DNA from: Aquatica leii
Lineage: Eukaryota; Arthropoda; Insecta; Coleoptera; Lampyridae
Assembly: GCA_035610365.1 (NCBI GenBank)
Contig: CM069436.1
Span: 5,880,937 to 5,944,936, forward strand
Reading direction: 5' to 3'
Length of the DNA: 64,000 bases
Positions 1 through 11,700 of the stretch are shown here, piece after piece; position 1 is the stretch's first letter; the number at the start of each line of letters is the position of its first letter. The translations under genes and the position numbers were made by a program. Below the pieces are notes generated by a model. That model was not told the DNA's origin. It was given only the letters and a program-made list of their open reading frames with translations, and made no database searches.

Positions 1-245
1 ATGAAAACCGATTGTAGAGGTGCGAGTTATCATCTACAACAAGATCGGTTGTTTGAGACTTAGAAATACGAATGCAACCGCGACATTTTTGTTCTTCTTG
101 TGCGATACGACACCGTTCGAGTTGTAATAGTGATGGCTGTAATTCATATATGTTACTTGTAAAGCTTGCATACCCAAATGATAATTTATAGGAAGAACTT
201 TACTACAATTGTATATGAAATGTTACACTGTTGCCGATTTAGGGT
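1..245. other. Stretch with no recognised feature
   Basis: Short AT-rich stretch left of the first transposon. I see no open frame of note, no repeat shared with the rest of the window and no RNA gene. Confidence 0.4.
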
Positions 246-596
246 TAGTGTCCCCCCAAATATCGCCCACTTCCTATTTTGAAATTTCAAGTTGGAATTT
301 AGATTAATATCACTGAGAATTATTCTACATTATACTGCAGATCTCAAATCACTTCTAATAAACTCCAGTTTACATTAAATAGTAACATTTCAAAAAAAAA
401 ATACCCAAGGGAATTTTACAGAAACGTGTTCCTTATACCGCCCACTCTTGTTCCTAATATCACCTAGCAGGCGAAAATAAGAACAAGAATTTTGGAAAGA
501 GCATGGATTCTGGAGGCAAGAATTTTGGAACAAAATGTTACAATTTTTTTTGGAAAAATGAAATTTTTATTAAACAATGAGAAACATATTCAGTTG

Positions 597-3277
597 TTTA
601 GACAATACGAGCATTTGTAATGTTTGCGCTCGCCACTTGCTGCATCACACAATCTGTGATTCCAGTTGAAACACGAACTGCACTGAAGTCAATCCTGTCT
701 ACTGAAATCATCTGAATAATTCTCTTGACAAAAAGTACAAGTAGCGTCGATGGATGAGGGATCGTTGGGATTCTCATCTAGATCATCATCTGTGTCTACC
801 AGTGGAGGTTCATCAGAATCCTCACTGTCAGATGAACTTTTCGTTTACATCCTACGACTGTTTTTGGTAGGATTAATTGACTTTGGTTTTGGTGCAGTTC
901 CACTGGTTGAGGCCTGAGTAGAATTTTTAGCATTATAAAAGTCTTCAAGCTCCTTCTTATAAGGCGAGCTAGTCAACACCACGCTCTTTCCACCCTTTCG
1001 TTTGCGAGACGGTGGTTGCACTTTTAGAATTGCTTTTATATTCTTCGGTGAGACAAACGAGTAGAGTGGTGAGAAAGCGGATGGGGAGTCCAATTGGAAT
1101 GGAGGAGCAGTCTGATTATCAACTTGGGATTGTCTATCATTATTTGATGGATTAACTCTGGTTTCCGCTACTTGAAATGATTCCGGACGGCTTGACTTGC
1201 GTTCATCAATAAAATCTGCTTCGGTAAATATTGAGTCAATAAAGAGGTAGATTAGGGTGATTCGTTTTGACTGAATATTTGTTTTCCTTTGCTCCCGCAT
1301 CAAAATATCTTTCTATACGCTGAAAAAAAGATCCTGTCCAAAGCGGAGCTCTTAATTTTAATTTTAAGTACTTTTTTTTAATTTTGAAGTTTTTCCATCT
1401 AAAATACACGTAAAATTAGATTTTTTTAAAAAATTTTTATAGCTCTGAGACATCACATGGTATCGTCATTCCCGTCTTTTTCAGAATTGAACGCTCTAAA
1501 AAAGTCTCCATTGTAGCAAGACCGTAACTCACACTGGCGAGGTATTACGGGCCCTTAAACCTGATTTTTGCATGAAATTGGCCATTATCTCATAAACAAC
1601 GAGAGCTAATGAAAAAATGTAAATGACAAACTTTTAGGAAATTTAATTTCCTACAAAAAAAGTCCTGTGGATAAAATCAATAAAATTGATACTGTCAAAG
1701 ATATTCAGCATTTTATAAAATAATTCGCTGAAAATCGATAAAATTACTACTTTAATTACTTTTAAATCACAAAAAAACTTGAAAATTACGGTCTTGCTAC
1801 AATGGAGACTTTTTTAGAGCGTTCAATTCTGAAAAAGACGTATTTTCGGGAATGACGATACCATGTGATGTCTCAGAGCTATAAAAATTTAAAAAAAAAT
1901 CTAATTTTACGTGTATTTTAGATGGAAAAACTTCAAAATTAAAAAAAAAGTACTTACAATTAAAATTAAGAGCTCCGCTTTGGACAGGATCTTTTTTTCA
2001 GCGTATAGAAAGATATTTTGCTGCGGGAGCGAAGGAAAAAAAAATATTCAGTCAAAACGAATCACCCTAAGGTAGATACCAGAGGCACGAAAACCACTAA
2101 CAGCATTACTCATGGTTGCTGCTCTAATGTACGCTTTACCCATCAATTCGGCGATTTCATACTGGGTCACCATTCGCCCCTCATTACTAGAAAGCCATTT
2201 TTCGATTTCTTGATTATAGAATGTTTTAAATGGTTCTATAAAAGCAACATCTAATGGCTGCATTCTATGCGTGCTGTCAGTTGGTGGCATACCATTATGA
2301 TGTGATTTTTTCTGGCAAAGTTTATCACATCCAAGTTCCTTGTGTGCGAGTAATGACCATCAAGGATCAGTACAACAGGGTCTTCTGGTGTAGGTTTGAC
2401 ACAAAAAATAAAATGCTTCATCCACTTGGTAAACAAATCACTCTGGATCCATCCTGAGAGGTGAAACTTTGAAATAGCTCCTGGAGGAGCTCTCTTCATT
2501 AGTTTCATATCTTGCTTCTTCCTGGGAAAAACTATCATGGGGGCACGTACTGGCCAGCAGCAGACATGCAGGTGACAATAGGATTGAGCTTTCCTCTTTC
2601 TGCAGAGGACATTTTGTAGACTCTGGATATTCCTTTCGTGCAAATAATTTGTACATTTTTGCTTTGTACTGTCGTTATGCCAGTTACATGAACGTTAGAA
2701 GTTCTGGCAGGATTGTGCTTGATCTTTTGAAGTTCCCCTTTAAGCATATTAAAAAAAACATTTGACATTGTCTTTAGTGAACCCCAATATTCGGGTTCTT
2801 GACAATGACTAAGGAGTTCTGATTGTCAACTGGGAAGTATTTCTTTTCAAAAAGAAGTTCAGCCACTTTCGGCCTGCAATATTTGTAGTTTTAGAGAAGG
2901 GATGTGGAAGATTGTTCATTAAAGCAAGTTGGAAGGCCATCTGCTTTACGTCATTTCTAGTTAAACCAAAAAATTCTTCTCTATTTCCATACAATATTCG
3001 ACCAGTTCCTTTTCTGATTTAGAGGTCAGCACAGGTTTCCTTCACAGTTATTTTCTTTTGATAGTCGCTTCCTCTTCATTTTTCTTGTCATCCATTTTTT
3101 TAAGATAGTCTCGAATTGTAGATCTGGGCACTCTAAATGTTTTTGACGCTTTGAGCGTTCCGATTTCTTTATTTTGAACAGCAATACAAGCACCCTTAAG
3201 ACTTGATGTGCTCCAAGTTTGTCTTTTTTCTCCTTCACCGACATCTTATAACAGGATCTATAACAAAAAAACAACAA
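597..3277 (-). pseudogene. pogo-like transposase, split and decayed
   Basis: Domains read in order on the minus strand. About 3277-3010 is an N-terminal psq/CENP-B-type helix-turn-helix (KENNCEGNLC region). 2994-2809 is the Tc5/CENP-B second helix-turn-helix (EFFGLTRNDVKQMAFQLA). About 2740-2250 is the DDE domain, with the second catalytic aspartate in LILDGHYSHTRNLDVI, followed by STHRMQPLDVAFIEPF. At the position of the usual VDETG motif I read VHVTGITTV, so the first catalytic aspartate is lost. The frame shifts near 2280. The C-terminal half continues left of the inserted MITE (GFRASGIYL joins FIDSIFTEADFID) and ends near 600 in a cysteine-rich PHD-like finger (CTFC, CSSC, CSYC). It cannot be active. 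Confidence 0.8.
1253..2069. mobile_element. Palindromic hAT MITE with 8-bp target duplication
   Basis: An 817-bp non-coding element made of two long inverted arms, about 1253-1530 and 1790-2069. The ends are TAGGGTGATTCG and CGAATCACCCTA. It is flanked by the perfect 8-bp direct repeat AGGTAGAT at 1245-1252 and 2070-2077, the target-site length made by hAT transposases. Removing the element and one repeat copy restores the reading frame of the pogo transposase, so it inserted into the older element. The arms differ at only a few sites by eye, so the insertion is fairly young. It has no coding capacity and needs a hAT transposase from elsewhere. Confidence 0.88.
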
Positions 3278-3710
3278 TTTAATACACTCTTAAAGAATTC
3301 TAGATGAGAACATAAAAGAAAAAGAGTAAGAACTTGTGTTCCTAATATCGCCTATGTGCGATATTAAGATCAGGTACGTTCCTAACGTAGTTTTTCAAAA
3401 ATAATTACACATTTAGGAACCTCATTCAATGTATTTTCAATATTTTACATAAAAAAATATATTTGGAATTGCCTTACGTGGATGTTCTCAGATTTTAATG
3501 GTTGCAAAAATGACTTACCTACAATGTCAAATTTTTCAGAAGCATTATGAGCACTGTTGCCACTGGAAGAATACTGGCGACTAGCGCCGCGTGTTTTTAG
3601 ATCACATGACGTCAACTTTACCGAATAAATTCGCTGTAACGCACATAATAATAGTCTATAGATAGGACTAGGCGATATAAGGAACCAGGGCGATTTTTGG
3701 AGCACAGAAA

Positions 3711-5789
3711 GCTTACATGCAGACATGTGGTGGTTATCGATCGTGGTTAAGCCTAAAATACATCGCAACTTCGAGAATTTTAAGAAAGATGTAATCGAAA
3801 CAACTATTACAACGTGGAAGAGCAAATAATTGGTGTAACCACGGTGCACGAGGTCAACTAAAGATGCAACAAGTTCGTATCTTTTGAACGAAAGTTAAAA
3901 TAAAAATAAAAACGGTAACAAAAAATCGTATCGCATGGTACAACTTGTTCTAAATGTTAAAAGGATTGTTAATATCGTTTAATTCCTATCAATTTCACTT
4001 TCACGACTAAATTTACAGTCTTCGTGTGTTGGTTGAAGCTTGTGAAATTTTGCTATTACTTTTCTTATATAAAGTGAAGGTGTCTAAAATATTTTTCGGT
4101 TTACGCAAACGTAACCTAGTTTTGATAACAAACCAAATTTGTTAATAAGTAGATGCGTATTGGAAAACATTGACAAAATCTGAACTATTTGTATTATTAC
4201 GTACAAATTTTCAGCGAAATTTTACTTTTGGTGCCTGCCATTGACCTTTTGTTTATATTTCTGTCAACCGGAACAAGTACGCTTGCCATTTAGTTATTTT
4301 TAAACCCGTTTTGTCTTTGGTTTAATTTTTTTTGTGAAATACCGATTTAATTGCGTTATGTGGGGTTCTCGGTTTTAATGGTTTAATAACGGGTGATAGA
4401 ATTGTACGATTGCCTTTGTTTAGAAACTATTACGGTGGCAATGACTTTATGACCTTACCATTGACGACGACACTCGCAATGAACCCAATATGGCAAAATT
4501 TTTTTTGATGCAGTTTTATGTACAGAAGTAAAATTTACGTATCAGCTGATACGCTGCATTCCGTACGTTTGCCAAGAATTTCCCGATGTCGTGAATGCAA
4601 CTCCTACTAGAACGGCGAAGGATGCGACGGGCGTCTCCGTCTAGACGCAGATGCGTCCATTCACTTGTCAGTCGGCGCCTAACACTCGCAACGTATTATT
4701 TCGAAATCAATCTTATAGATGTGTGTAGTTTTCAGGATTATCTATGCTCTTACAAATATACATGGTGTTAAGTCGGTCCAAATTTATTTCAAATAGTCGT
4801 GTTAACACGACACGTCGCAATTAATAATTTCTCGAAAAAAAAGCTTTTCCATTTTCTCAACTTCCCGTTAAGAGTAATTTACTTGTCTCGGCGTGAGCGT
4901 TTTTTTGTCGATTAGGGTAAATAAATATAACGGCTAAAAAGTCTAAATATAGATTGTGTTAAAAACGAGGCGTATTCATAAACGAATATGGGTCAACAAA
5001 CCCACTTGACAAAGACCCACTCTTTTTCTCGTTGTTTTAATTGACACTTTGAAAATAGTAGATCTTAGTTTACTGACTTGTTTGCTATTGTCAGGTATTG
5101 GAATTGGCTGTATCTCTGTATTTGGTTCTCGTCTGAGCTGCACCAATTACACTATCACTTGTATGTAAAGATTTTGAGTTATTTTGAATATTCACTATTT
5201 TTGTTTATTCTTTTATTTATAAATGTATTAAACATCTGCGGTAACACATCAATTACAAAAACGTTTGGAGAGTAATATTAAGAGGTAACATTTTTGGAAA
5301 ATCAAAATCTGGTTTCTAATCTCCAGCATTTTTATAAATAATGTTAAACCTAAAACAGCTTACATCTATTAAATCACTCACCACGCTCACTAATTACATT
5401 GTATCTAATCTTCTTCCAGGCAAACCCCATAGGAAACGGTTTTTTAGACGTACCTGGTCTAGCAATATCTTCGGAGGGACTTATAGTTTTGTCTTCGCTT
5501 ACTTTTTTTTTCTTTCGTTTTTAAAATATGACTAGTTAAAATTCTCCTTTTTTTATTTCCGTTTGAGTTTGGGCTTGTTGCTTTGCAGTGTTTGTGGTGA
5601 TGTTTAATTCTACTTTGCTAATTAAATCCAGTCTATTGCTGCGGGTCTGTGAACACTACAATTTGACGAGTTTTGCTGATGAATCCGAGTCTTCTGAAGG
5701 AATCTTAGGCATTTTTAGCATTTTTAATGAAGTGGAATCCAAAGAAAGTCTGTCACATTGTTACTGTTGAGTTTTAGATTTAATTTAAG
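3711..5789. other. AT-rich intergenic stretch, nothing recognised
   Basis: About 2 kb with only short open frames (near 5078, 5341 and 5588) that show no domain, no splice-consistent structure and no coding-like composition. I see no RNA gene and no clear repeat. It could hold regulatory DNA or distant 5' exons of the kinase gene downstream, but nothing in the sequence supports either. Confidence 0.4.
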
Positions 5790-8030
5790 TTTAATGCTTC
5801 CTTTTTCACAAAATTTATAAAACTTAGAAAACTTACAAACTTTGAAAAATTTACAATGTTTGACGTTTCGACAGTCATGTCGCTGTCTTCTTTAGAAAAA
5901 ACTGAAACTGAAGATATAGGATTCTGACAACCCTTTATATTACGCTGTTCGGGTCAATGGTTCGTGACGGTTCCGATAGTTTTCCGGAACATGTTTTTCC
6001 ATATTGGCGCTAGATCGATTCCATTATCCCTATTAAAATTGTCGTACTTCTGGATTTCTATGGCTTACTTGTATAGTCTAGGCCAGAAGTTTTGGGATTT
6101 AGCCAACATTATTGCCTCTTCAAATTTTATCGTGTGACCGGTGTCTAAAAAGTGTTCCGCAACAGCAGATCTTGTGTTATCTTTCTTTGTATCTGCCTTA
6201 AGTTTTTTTAATCTGGTAGCTATGTTGCGTCCCGTTTGTCCTATGTAAGCCAGCCCACACGAACAAGGGATGCGGTAAACCCCTGGTTCCTCGAGTGGTG
6301 CTTTTGTTTCTTTTGATTTTGAGAAATTGGTGGATATTTTATTTGTTGCAGTGAAGATCACTTTGATATTTTTTCCTCTAAGTATCCTGTCTATTTTATC
6401 CGTACAGTCTTTTATGTAAGGAAGGAAGGAAGTTGCCATGGGTTCCTTCTTCTTTGGTTTTTCCTTACTGTGTTTGTTAATTGCTCGATATATGTCTGCT
6501 TTTCTGAAACCATTTTTTATTAAGGCGTTTGTTAGGTGACCTAGCTCGGTCTTTAACGTGTTCGGTTCACTGATCGCCTGAGCTGGATGATGATGTGGTA
6601 TTTGTTGAGATATCTGTCAGTATGTGTCGGTTTTCTATATACTTGATGTACCAATTTCTTGTCCATATTTCGAGTGACCAGTACGTCCAAGAACGGAATG
6701 CTTCTCTTTGTTTCCTTTTTCATGGTGAATTTGATGTTAAAATCTAACTGGTTGACGTGATCCAGAAAGTTGTGTAGTGTTTCTGTTCCATGAGACCAAA
6801 TTACAAATGTATCGTCCACATAACGTAGCCAGCGTTTTGGTTTGAGAGTAGCGGCTTCTAACGCTCTTTTTTCAAAATCCTCTATAAATATATTGGCGAT
6901 GACTGGAGAAAGTGGTGATCCCATGGCTGCCCCTTTAATTTATTCGTATACAATATTGTTGGATGAGAAGTACGTGGACTTTAAGCATAGCTCAATTAGT
7001 CCGTTAAGCTCCTCATCCAAATCCGCTTTTCGTAATTTGGTCTTGATGATCTCTAGTGCTGTTTGTAGTGGCACTTTTGTGAAGAGAGATGTCACATCAA
7101 AACTGACTAAAATGTCTTCTGGTTCCAATTTAATTTCTTTAATTCTAGAGACATAGTGCTGGGAATTCTTTACGTGATGGATGCTTTTTCCTGTAAACGG
7201 TTGTAAAATGGTACATAAGTATCTAGCCAGAGGATGAGTGGCTGAACCTGTAGCACTCACAATTGGGCGAAGCGGTACCTCTGGTTTGTGGATTTTTTGA
7301 AGGCCGTAAAGGTGCGGCATCCTGGTGCCTGTAGGAATTAGCCGTCTCTTTTGATGTTTCGGGATGGTGCTTGCTGATTTTACAGCGACCGAAATCTTCC
7401 TGTCCAGAGGTTTTATTGGATTCCTCTTCAATGATTTGTACGCCGAATCTTGTAGCAAAGTATCGATTTTTTCCATGTAGTCGTTGCTGTTCATGATTAC
7501 ATAAACATTTCTTTTATCAGCTGGTAATACAGTGATTTTTTTGTTGGCTTTAAGTTCCCTTAGAGCATTTGTTTCTTCTCGATTGATGTTGGATTTCGGT
7601 GCTGCAGATTTCTTCAGAAAGTCGGCTGTTTTGACCATCGCCTCTTCTTGAATATGTTGTGGTAGAGTTCTGAGTGTGCTCTCCAATTAACTCACTATTT
7701 TTTCCTTTGGTATAAATTTTGGTGTGATAGCAAAATTTAATCCTTTTGATAAGATGGCTGTCGTTGGACCACTGAGTGTGGTGTAAGACATATTTATGAT
7801 GATCCTGTCTGTCTCTAATTGCTGCGGTGAAGGATGTTGTACTTCCTGTAACTTCTGAAACTTCGCCATTTGTATTTTCTTTACCTTTTTGGCAATCTCT
7901 TCGGCTTTTTCCGTAGATAGTTTGTCGATCCAATCCCAGATTGTCGAATCTATTGTGTTGATCAGTCATGAATGGAACGTCTGGAACGCGGTTCAAAACC
8001 CGAAAATAATTATTTGTTAAAAAATCGTGG
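5790..8030 (-). mobile_element. Penelope-like retroelement (RT plus GIY-YIG)
   Basis: A Penelope-like element on the minus strand. It has the family's own order: a Penelope-type reverse transcriptase followed by a C-terminal GIY-YIG endonuclease. Downstream of the coding part, at about 5850-5910, is a short motif TTTGACGTTTCGAC followed by a TGTCGCTGTCTTC segment, of the kind seen in terminal parts of insect Penelope elements. Both ends are approximate. The copy is broken by a few frame changes but has all major domains in order. Confidence 0.82.
6065..7990 (-). pseudogene. Penelope RT/GIY-YIG polyprotein, decayed
   Basis: On the minus strand, 7990-7690 holds the N-terminal part (MAKFQKLQEVQHPSPQQLE). 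7686-6940 holds the RT fingers and palm, including KNVYVIM, LPADKR, a GLQKIHKP motif and the catalytic motif FDVTSLFTKVPL. 6924-6553 carries the palm motif RYVDDTFVIW after MGSPLSPVIANIFIE, then FLDVLVTR and VYRKPTHTDRYLN. 6439-6065 is the GIY-YIG nuclease (GVYRIPCSCGLAYIGQTGR, then HFLDTGHTI). The RT copies element RNA into DNA and the nuclease nicks the target; these are family properties, not tested here. The pieces lie in different frames with stops between them, so this copy is not functional. Confidence 0.85.
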
Positions 8031-8119
8031 CCGCGAAAGTCTCAAAAATAAAATCTTCCTTTTTCCGGTTGACTCTTCGATTTTTTACTCCAGTGCAGTG
8101 TTTATTGTGTCACGTGCAA

Positions 8120-8450
8120 GGTAATCTAAGTTAACAACCATATTTTAATCAAAGGAGTAAGCTTCAAAACATTTAATGTCAGAACGTGCGAGTTTTATAG
8201 CGTATCACATTTTAAAAGGGGTTTGCAACAATATCTGCAATGTCAGATTTTTCCACCCCATCTTTATTGAACATGGTTCATTACTGACAGTTGTTACTGT
8301 AATGTCAAATTGCAAAATAGCTATTTATGTATCAACGTCATTATTAGGATGATTACGACAGGAAAGCAATGTGATACAGTCTGAGAGCTTGAAGTATGTT
8401 GCGTGATAGGCGTAATCATCCAGTAGCGCTAGTAATGTATACAAGATTTT
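8120..8450. repeat. Diverged dispersed repeat, copy 1
   Basis: A short non-coding stretch sharing an alignable core with 12170-12480, for example TAATGTCAAATTGCAAAAT here near 8312 against CAATGTCAAAGTGCAAAAA near 12338, each followed by a TTTATGTA run. The two copies lie on either side of the LINE at 8.5-11.7 kb. The family is not recognised. Confidence 0.4.
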
Positions 8451-8454
8451 ATTT

Positions 8455-11400
8455 TTTGTTTATCTTCTTCTTCTTCCATACTTCTTATACCCGTAAGACT
8501 GTCGGATTAGATTTCTTCTGATACCCACTTTTTCCATCCCTTTCGGTCCAGTGCTAGATTTTTCATTTATTCATTTTCATCTATTCTGATTTATCCGTAT
8601 TATGTGTCCATACCATTTAAGCTGTATTATTTCTATTGTTTCTTTTTGTGTCATTTGTCTTATTTCTTCATTTCGTTTTGTATCCATCTTTGTTTTTTCT
8701 GCAATCCTTCTGAGAAGTTTCATTTCTGCCGCATTAATTTTTACTTCTTGTTTATCTTGTAATGCCTACGTTTCACTCGCGTATGTAAGAATTGGTATCA
8801 CCAATGTATTATACACTCTTATTTTAGTTTCCTTGTTTGTTTCTCGTTTTCCAAAAATTGTCTTATTTAACGCGTAATAGATTTTAACACGTTTCTTTAT
8901 CCTGTTATTTACATTCCCATCTATCTTTCCATCTTCTCTTATTACACTTTCTAGATATTCGTATGTTGTTACATGCTCTAGTTCTCTTCTTTAATGTATA
9001 TTTCTCTATTTTCTTTTTTGTTCTTGTTATTTATGATCATTGTTTTACATTTTTTTTATATTAATTTCCATTTTTAGCTATTCCATTTCTTTACTCCATA
9101 TTTTGTCATTTTCAAGTCCATTGTCAATGTATTTTCTCAGTCTTCTTTCTACTATTTTGGTGTATAATTTAAAGGTGGTTGAGGAGAGGCATATAGCTCT
9201 ATAGTTTTCACAGTTCGCATACTTCCCTTTATTGCAAATTGGAATGATAATGTTATTTTGCTACTCTTGTAGGATTTCTTCTGTCTTCAATGTTTTCTTA
9301 AATATATTTAGTAGCCATTCTCTTCCTTTCTTTCCTAGGAATTTTATCATCTCTGGTTCTATTTCGTTTTGTCCACTTGCCTTTCCTAGTTTGATGGTTG
9401 TCATTGCTTCATCTAGTTCTTCTGTGTTTATATTCTCTAGAGTTTCTTTTTCTTCAATTATTTCCTTATCTTCCACAGTATTTCTAGTGTCTCCTTTCCA
9501 GTTGCTCCAACTACTTTTCCAAATTTCATTGAAAAGAATTCTGTCTGTATTTTAGTGTGCTTTTCCTGTTTCTTGATATGTTTGTTCGATTTCTTTCCAA
9601 CTTTTCCTTTTTGCTTCTCGTTCCACTTTCTTTACTATATTTCTTTTACTTACGTATTTTTGTTTATTTTAACTCTTGATATTTTTTCCATGGCATTTTT
9701 TTGTATTTGACAGATTTTTTTACTTCTTTATTTCACAATTCTAATTTTTATGTATTTTTGTTTTACAGGTTCCTTTTGCTATTGTATGTATTGTTTCTCT
9801 AAAAGTCCTTTTCTGTTTTTCTAGTGTTCAACTTTCCTCCACTTGGTCCTGTTTACTTAATTCATTGTCTGTTTTTTCTTGATAGTCTCTTCTTGTTACC
9901 TTATTTCTTAGTCTATGTATTAGTATTCTTTCATATTCTTTTGGTTTTCCTATACTAGCTCCGTGTTCTTAATTATTGCTGTTACTAATCTCTGTTGTGT
10001 GTCCACTTCCGCTTTTGGTATTGTTTTAATCTGATTTATTTTATTTTTCATTTCTTGTGTATATGCTATGTATTTAACTATACTTCTAGCGTTTCTCTCT
10101 ACCGCAACGAATGTTTATCTATCCTCGTAACAGTTGTATCCAGTAATCATTTAGTTAGCAAAATTTATCATTTTCTTTCGACTATTATTCATTCTTTATT
10201 CTCCATGTTTTTCCCTGCAACTCATACCCTTATTTTCGTCATTTCCAATTCTTGCATTCCAGTCGGCCATGATCACTACTTGATCATTTTCTTTTCTAAT
10301 TTTATCTAGAAGTATATGTAGAATGGAGCAGAAGTCTAAAATTTCTTGCTCTTCTGCTTCTTCTATTTCTAGTGTCATAATTCCCGAACTTATTCCTTCA
10401 AATTTACTTACTGCATTATCTACTTCCTCGGCTATAATTAATCCTACTCCCTCTTTTGCTCTTTGTTTTTCATGCTTTCTTGAGTAGTATCAGTTATATT
10501 TATCCATTAGTAATTTACTTCCTAATCCTTTTTTTTTGTTTTGCTTATTCAAATAATTTCTATATCGTTGTTTCATTTCTTCAACGATCTCGCATTCTTT
10601 TCTTGTTAACGTTGTCATATTACGTCCTTATTTTCAAATGTTTATTTGTTTCTGTTTCTATTCTTGTCCTTACATCTATTTCTTCTTGTTTTTGTTTTAC
10701 GTTTAGTATTTCTTCGCTAGTTTCTAGTTCATAGCGGTTGTTTCCATTTGTAGCAGTCTTGACTGGTTCGTTGTTTAATTTTTGGCTTGCAGTCATTTGT
10801 TATTATTCGTAATTGTCTTCTTAACTCTTCATCATCTTTGTTTTGGGGAGATCTTTCGCTCATTTTTTTAGTTTTCTGTCTTTTTTCTTTATGGTTATTT
10901 TCTATTTCAATGTTTATCTTTGTTTTATTTTTGTCTTTTGTGTTCGTATTTTCCGTGTGTTCATCTTCTTCTTTTAGTTGTTGTATTGTCCGCATTTACT
11001 CGTTAATTTTTAGTTTGTTATACTATATCAATCTTGCATTGTAGCCTTTCTTTCTTGCTTCGATCACATATTGTTTTAATTCCTTTCTTTCTTCCCGGAC
11101 TCGTTTTGGATAATCATCCATCCATCCATATATTCTTTCCTTTAAAATTCTTTGTGGTTCTCTGTATTTCCTGTTTTTTAGCCAATGTTGTTCATTCAAT
11201 TAAAATTGGTCTATTTGTTTTCCTTCCCAGTTTTCTAATTTTCTGGATATCTTTTTCTATATATGTATATTTTAACTTTCATGTCTCTAAAAATTATTCT
11301 AGTTATTTCATATAACTTTAAATCTTGTTCATTTAATTTTTCTTCTACTCTTTGTATTATAATTTTCTTGTTTGATCTCTTTTTCAACTATTTCCAGCCT

Positions 11401-11700
11401 TATATTTTGTGCAGCCATTATCTACTTGATTTCTTCGTTCTCCTTCTTCAGTTTTTTATTTTGTGTTTTAATTAATTGGTTTTCTTTACTAATCTTGTCT
11501 AGTTTCATATTTATGCTTTCGGTTTTCATATCTAGATTATTTAATTTTGTATTATCTAGTATTTTTTTCATTTTTTTTGTCGTTTTAAAATTTTATATGA
11601 TCCTTTGCAAAATTTCTTTAATACGTTTCTGTTTACTTTCGCGCCGCGTATGTGAATAACGCGCCCTCTTCTTGTCGTTATTCTCTCCTTATTTCTTATA
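8455..11700 (-). mobile_element. APE-type LINE, degenerate
   Basis: A non-LTR retrotransposon on the minus strand. The 3' end lies near 8455, where an A-rich tail (minus sense) follows the end of ORF2. The 5' end is near 11700. The plus strand is strikingly T-rich and gives many meaningless T-rich open frames; these are antisense shadows of a lysine/glutamate-rich LINE protein. Domains are listed with its pseudogene. The clade is uncertain, somewhere in the Jockey/RTE/R1 range. Confidence 0.72.
8560..10995 (-). pseudogene. LINE ORF2 remains (endonuclease and RT)
   Basis: Read on the minus strand. 10995-10729 is a charged N-terminal piece rich in Lys, Glu and Asn. 10378-10196 carries the APE endonuclease motif VVIMADWNARIGND. 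9476-9261 is the start of the RT domain (TTIKLGKASGQNEIEPEMIK), and the next bases continue with an IIIPICNKGKYANCENYRAI-like stretch. The C-terminal region near 8600-8470 reads QLKWYGHIIRINQNR, then WVSEEI, the usual tail of this LINE group. Many frame changes and stops separate the pieces, so it is long dead. The endonuclease would nick target DNA for target-primed reverse transcription. Confidence 0.7.

Larger units (their letters stand above)
246..3706 (-). mobile_element. pogo/Tigger-like DNA transposon, broken
   Basis: A Tc1/mariner-superfamily element of the pogo type, read on the minus strand. The centre encodes a degraded transposase. Likely ends are set by an imperfect inverted repeat: about 247-272 (core CCAAATATCGCCC) pairs with about 3678-3706 (core CCAAAAATCGCCC, reverse complement). 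Related inner motifs of the form GTTCCTAATATCGCC occur near 428, 451, 3339 and 3671 and look like subterminal transposase-binding repeats. I could not find a clean TA duplication, so both ends are approximate. A hAT MITE sits inside it. Confidence 0.7.

Noticed and set aside
2018-2457. Plus-strand frames within the first pogo element
   Set aside because: Opposite strand to clear transposase motifs.
5660-5700. Possible hammerhead ribozyme core (CTGATGA) near the Penelope 3' end
   Set aside because: No GAAA partner strand or stem could be seen at the right spacing.
5078-5770. Three small plus-strand frames that could be secreted peptides
   Set aside because: No motif, no splice context and composition equal to the surrounding AT-rich DNA.
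8602-11659. Plus-strand Phe/Ser/Leu-rich open frames that look like membrane proteins
   Set aside because: Shadows of the minus-strand LINE; the T-rich strand gives false membrane segments.
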